The notes below the pieces were generated by a model. That model did no database searches and was not told the origin of the DNA. It saw only the letters and a list, made by a program, of their open reading frames with translations. The translations under genes and the position numbers were made by a program. A stretch of DNA of 64,000 bases from an uncultured Gelidibacter sp. (GTDB taxonomy: Bacteria; Bacteroidota; Bacteroidia; Flavobacteriales; Flavobacteriaceae), in the NCBI RefSeq assembly GCF_947500795.1, contig NZ_CANMTE010000001.1, positions 496,001 to 560,000 of the forward strand, in the 5' to 3' direction. This document shows, piece by piece, positions 63,725 to 64,000 of this stretch (positions within the stretch are counted from its first letter, which is position 1; every line of letters starts with the position of its first letter).

Positions 63725-64000
63725 TTATGTTTCTAATGATCGATATAAATCTAATAATTCTTTCCAAACGATCTCATTTTTATAATTTTTTAAAATTACT
63801 GTCCTGGAAGAATTCGCAAAAACTTTAGTTTTGTCAGGGTTGTTTATGAGATATTGCATTGCTTGAAGTAGGGATTCTTCGTCTTTAGGTCTAATTAAAA
63901 GACCATTTTTATTATGAGTTATTATTTCGTTGCAACCATTGATGTCTGTTGCTATACAAGCTAACTCCATAGCGCACGCTTGTAAGACCGCATTAGGAAA
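63725..64000 (-). CDS. GT4-type glycosyltransferase, C-terminal fragment (5' end outside window)
   Basis: The frame is open to the right edge. The visible 91 residues start FPNAVLQACAMELACIATDI, the typical end of a GT-B donor domain, and continue NGLLIRPKDEESLLQAMQYL. It is probably a capsule glycosyltransferase cotranscribed with the sugar transferase two bases downstream. Confidence 0.88.
   Translation of the reverse strand, partial: FPNAVLQACAMELACIATDINGCNEIITHNKNGLLIRPKDEESLLQAMQYLINNPDKTKVFANSSRTVILKNYKNEIVWKELLDLYRSLET

Noticed and set aside
1-64000. tRNA, rRNA, CRISPR array, insertion sequence or phage
   Set aside because: I found no cloverleaf with a TTCRA loop, no spaced direct repeats and no transposase or integrase reading frame.

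Overview
The window looks like chromosomal DNA of a member of the Flavobacteriaceae (Bacteroidota), probably marine. The reasons are AT-rich DNA, no recognisable Shine-Dalgarno sequences, several TAnnTTTG -7 promoter elements, and many lineage-typical families (YfhO and DUF3667 membrane proteins, DUF2400/TIGR02757, DUF6146-like and DUF6787-like proteins, TonB-dependent receptors with a carboxypeptidase-like N-terminal domain, BatA-like vWA protein). I see no rRNA, tRNA, CRISPR array, insertion sequence or prophage. Most of the window is ordinary, dense core genome.

Layout. 1-2 kb: the end of an acetyltransferase-like gene and a secreted beta-barrel-like protein. 2.1-7.7 kb: a co-directional run of DUF4834, YfhO, GT4 glycosyltransferase and flippase, probably surface glycan assembly. 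7.8-14.5 kb: a secreted repeat protein, a sterol-desaturase-family enzyme, a DUF3667 protein and UvrA. 14.6-19.3 kb: an ECF-like sigma factor with a 47-residue companion ORF absent from the ORF track, endonuclease III diverging from a BCP peroxiredoxin, a large conserved protein of unknown function, and an MBL-fold hydrolase. 19.3-23.5 kb: a tight minus-strand operon (vWA protein, degenerate dihydroorotase, DUF4870, esterase). 23.6-30.7 kb: GT2 glycosyltransferase, S10 peptidase, GAF histidine kinase, DUF2400 protein, LolD-like ATPase and GTP cyclohydrolase I. 30.7-35.1 kb: a putative metal-uptake TonB receptor with a His-rich loop behind a small His-rich exported protein, then small envelope proteins. 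35.2-39 kb: serC-serA, a LuxC-type reductase and a ferredoxin. 39.1-41.8 kb: a TonB receptor gene broken by a one-base frameshift. 42-48.7 kb: ychF and topoisomerase IV (parE, a membrane protein, parC). 48.9-54.7 kb: a lipoprotein, an XRE regulator with a likely operator array shared with a divergent M14 peptidase, Lrp, DinB, aroB and proline dehydrogenase. 54.7-64 kb: part of a capsule/exopolysaccharide locus (Wzc, Wza, FlaA1/CapD-type dehydratase, DegT aminotransferase, ATP-grasp plus HAD pair, initiating sugar transferase, end of a glycosyltransferase).

The polysaccharide genes form a coherent pathway: the dehydratase and aminotransferase make an amino-sugar nucleotide, the sugar transferase loads a first sugar on the lipid carrier, glycosyltransferases extend it, and Wza and Wzc export the polymer and control its length. 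I do not see a clearly unprecedented system. The best candidates for new biology are the XRE operator array with the M14 peptidase, the active-site-less dihydroorotase in a vWA operon, the membrane protein translationally coupled between the two topoisomerase IV subunits, the sigma-factor companion microprotein, and the 16-residue repeat secreted protein.
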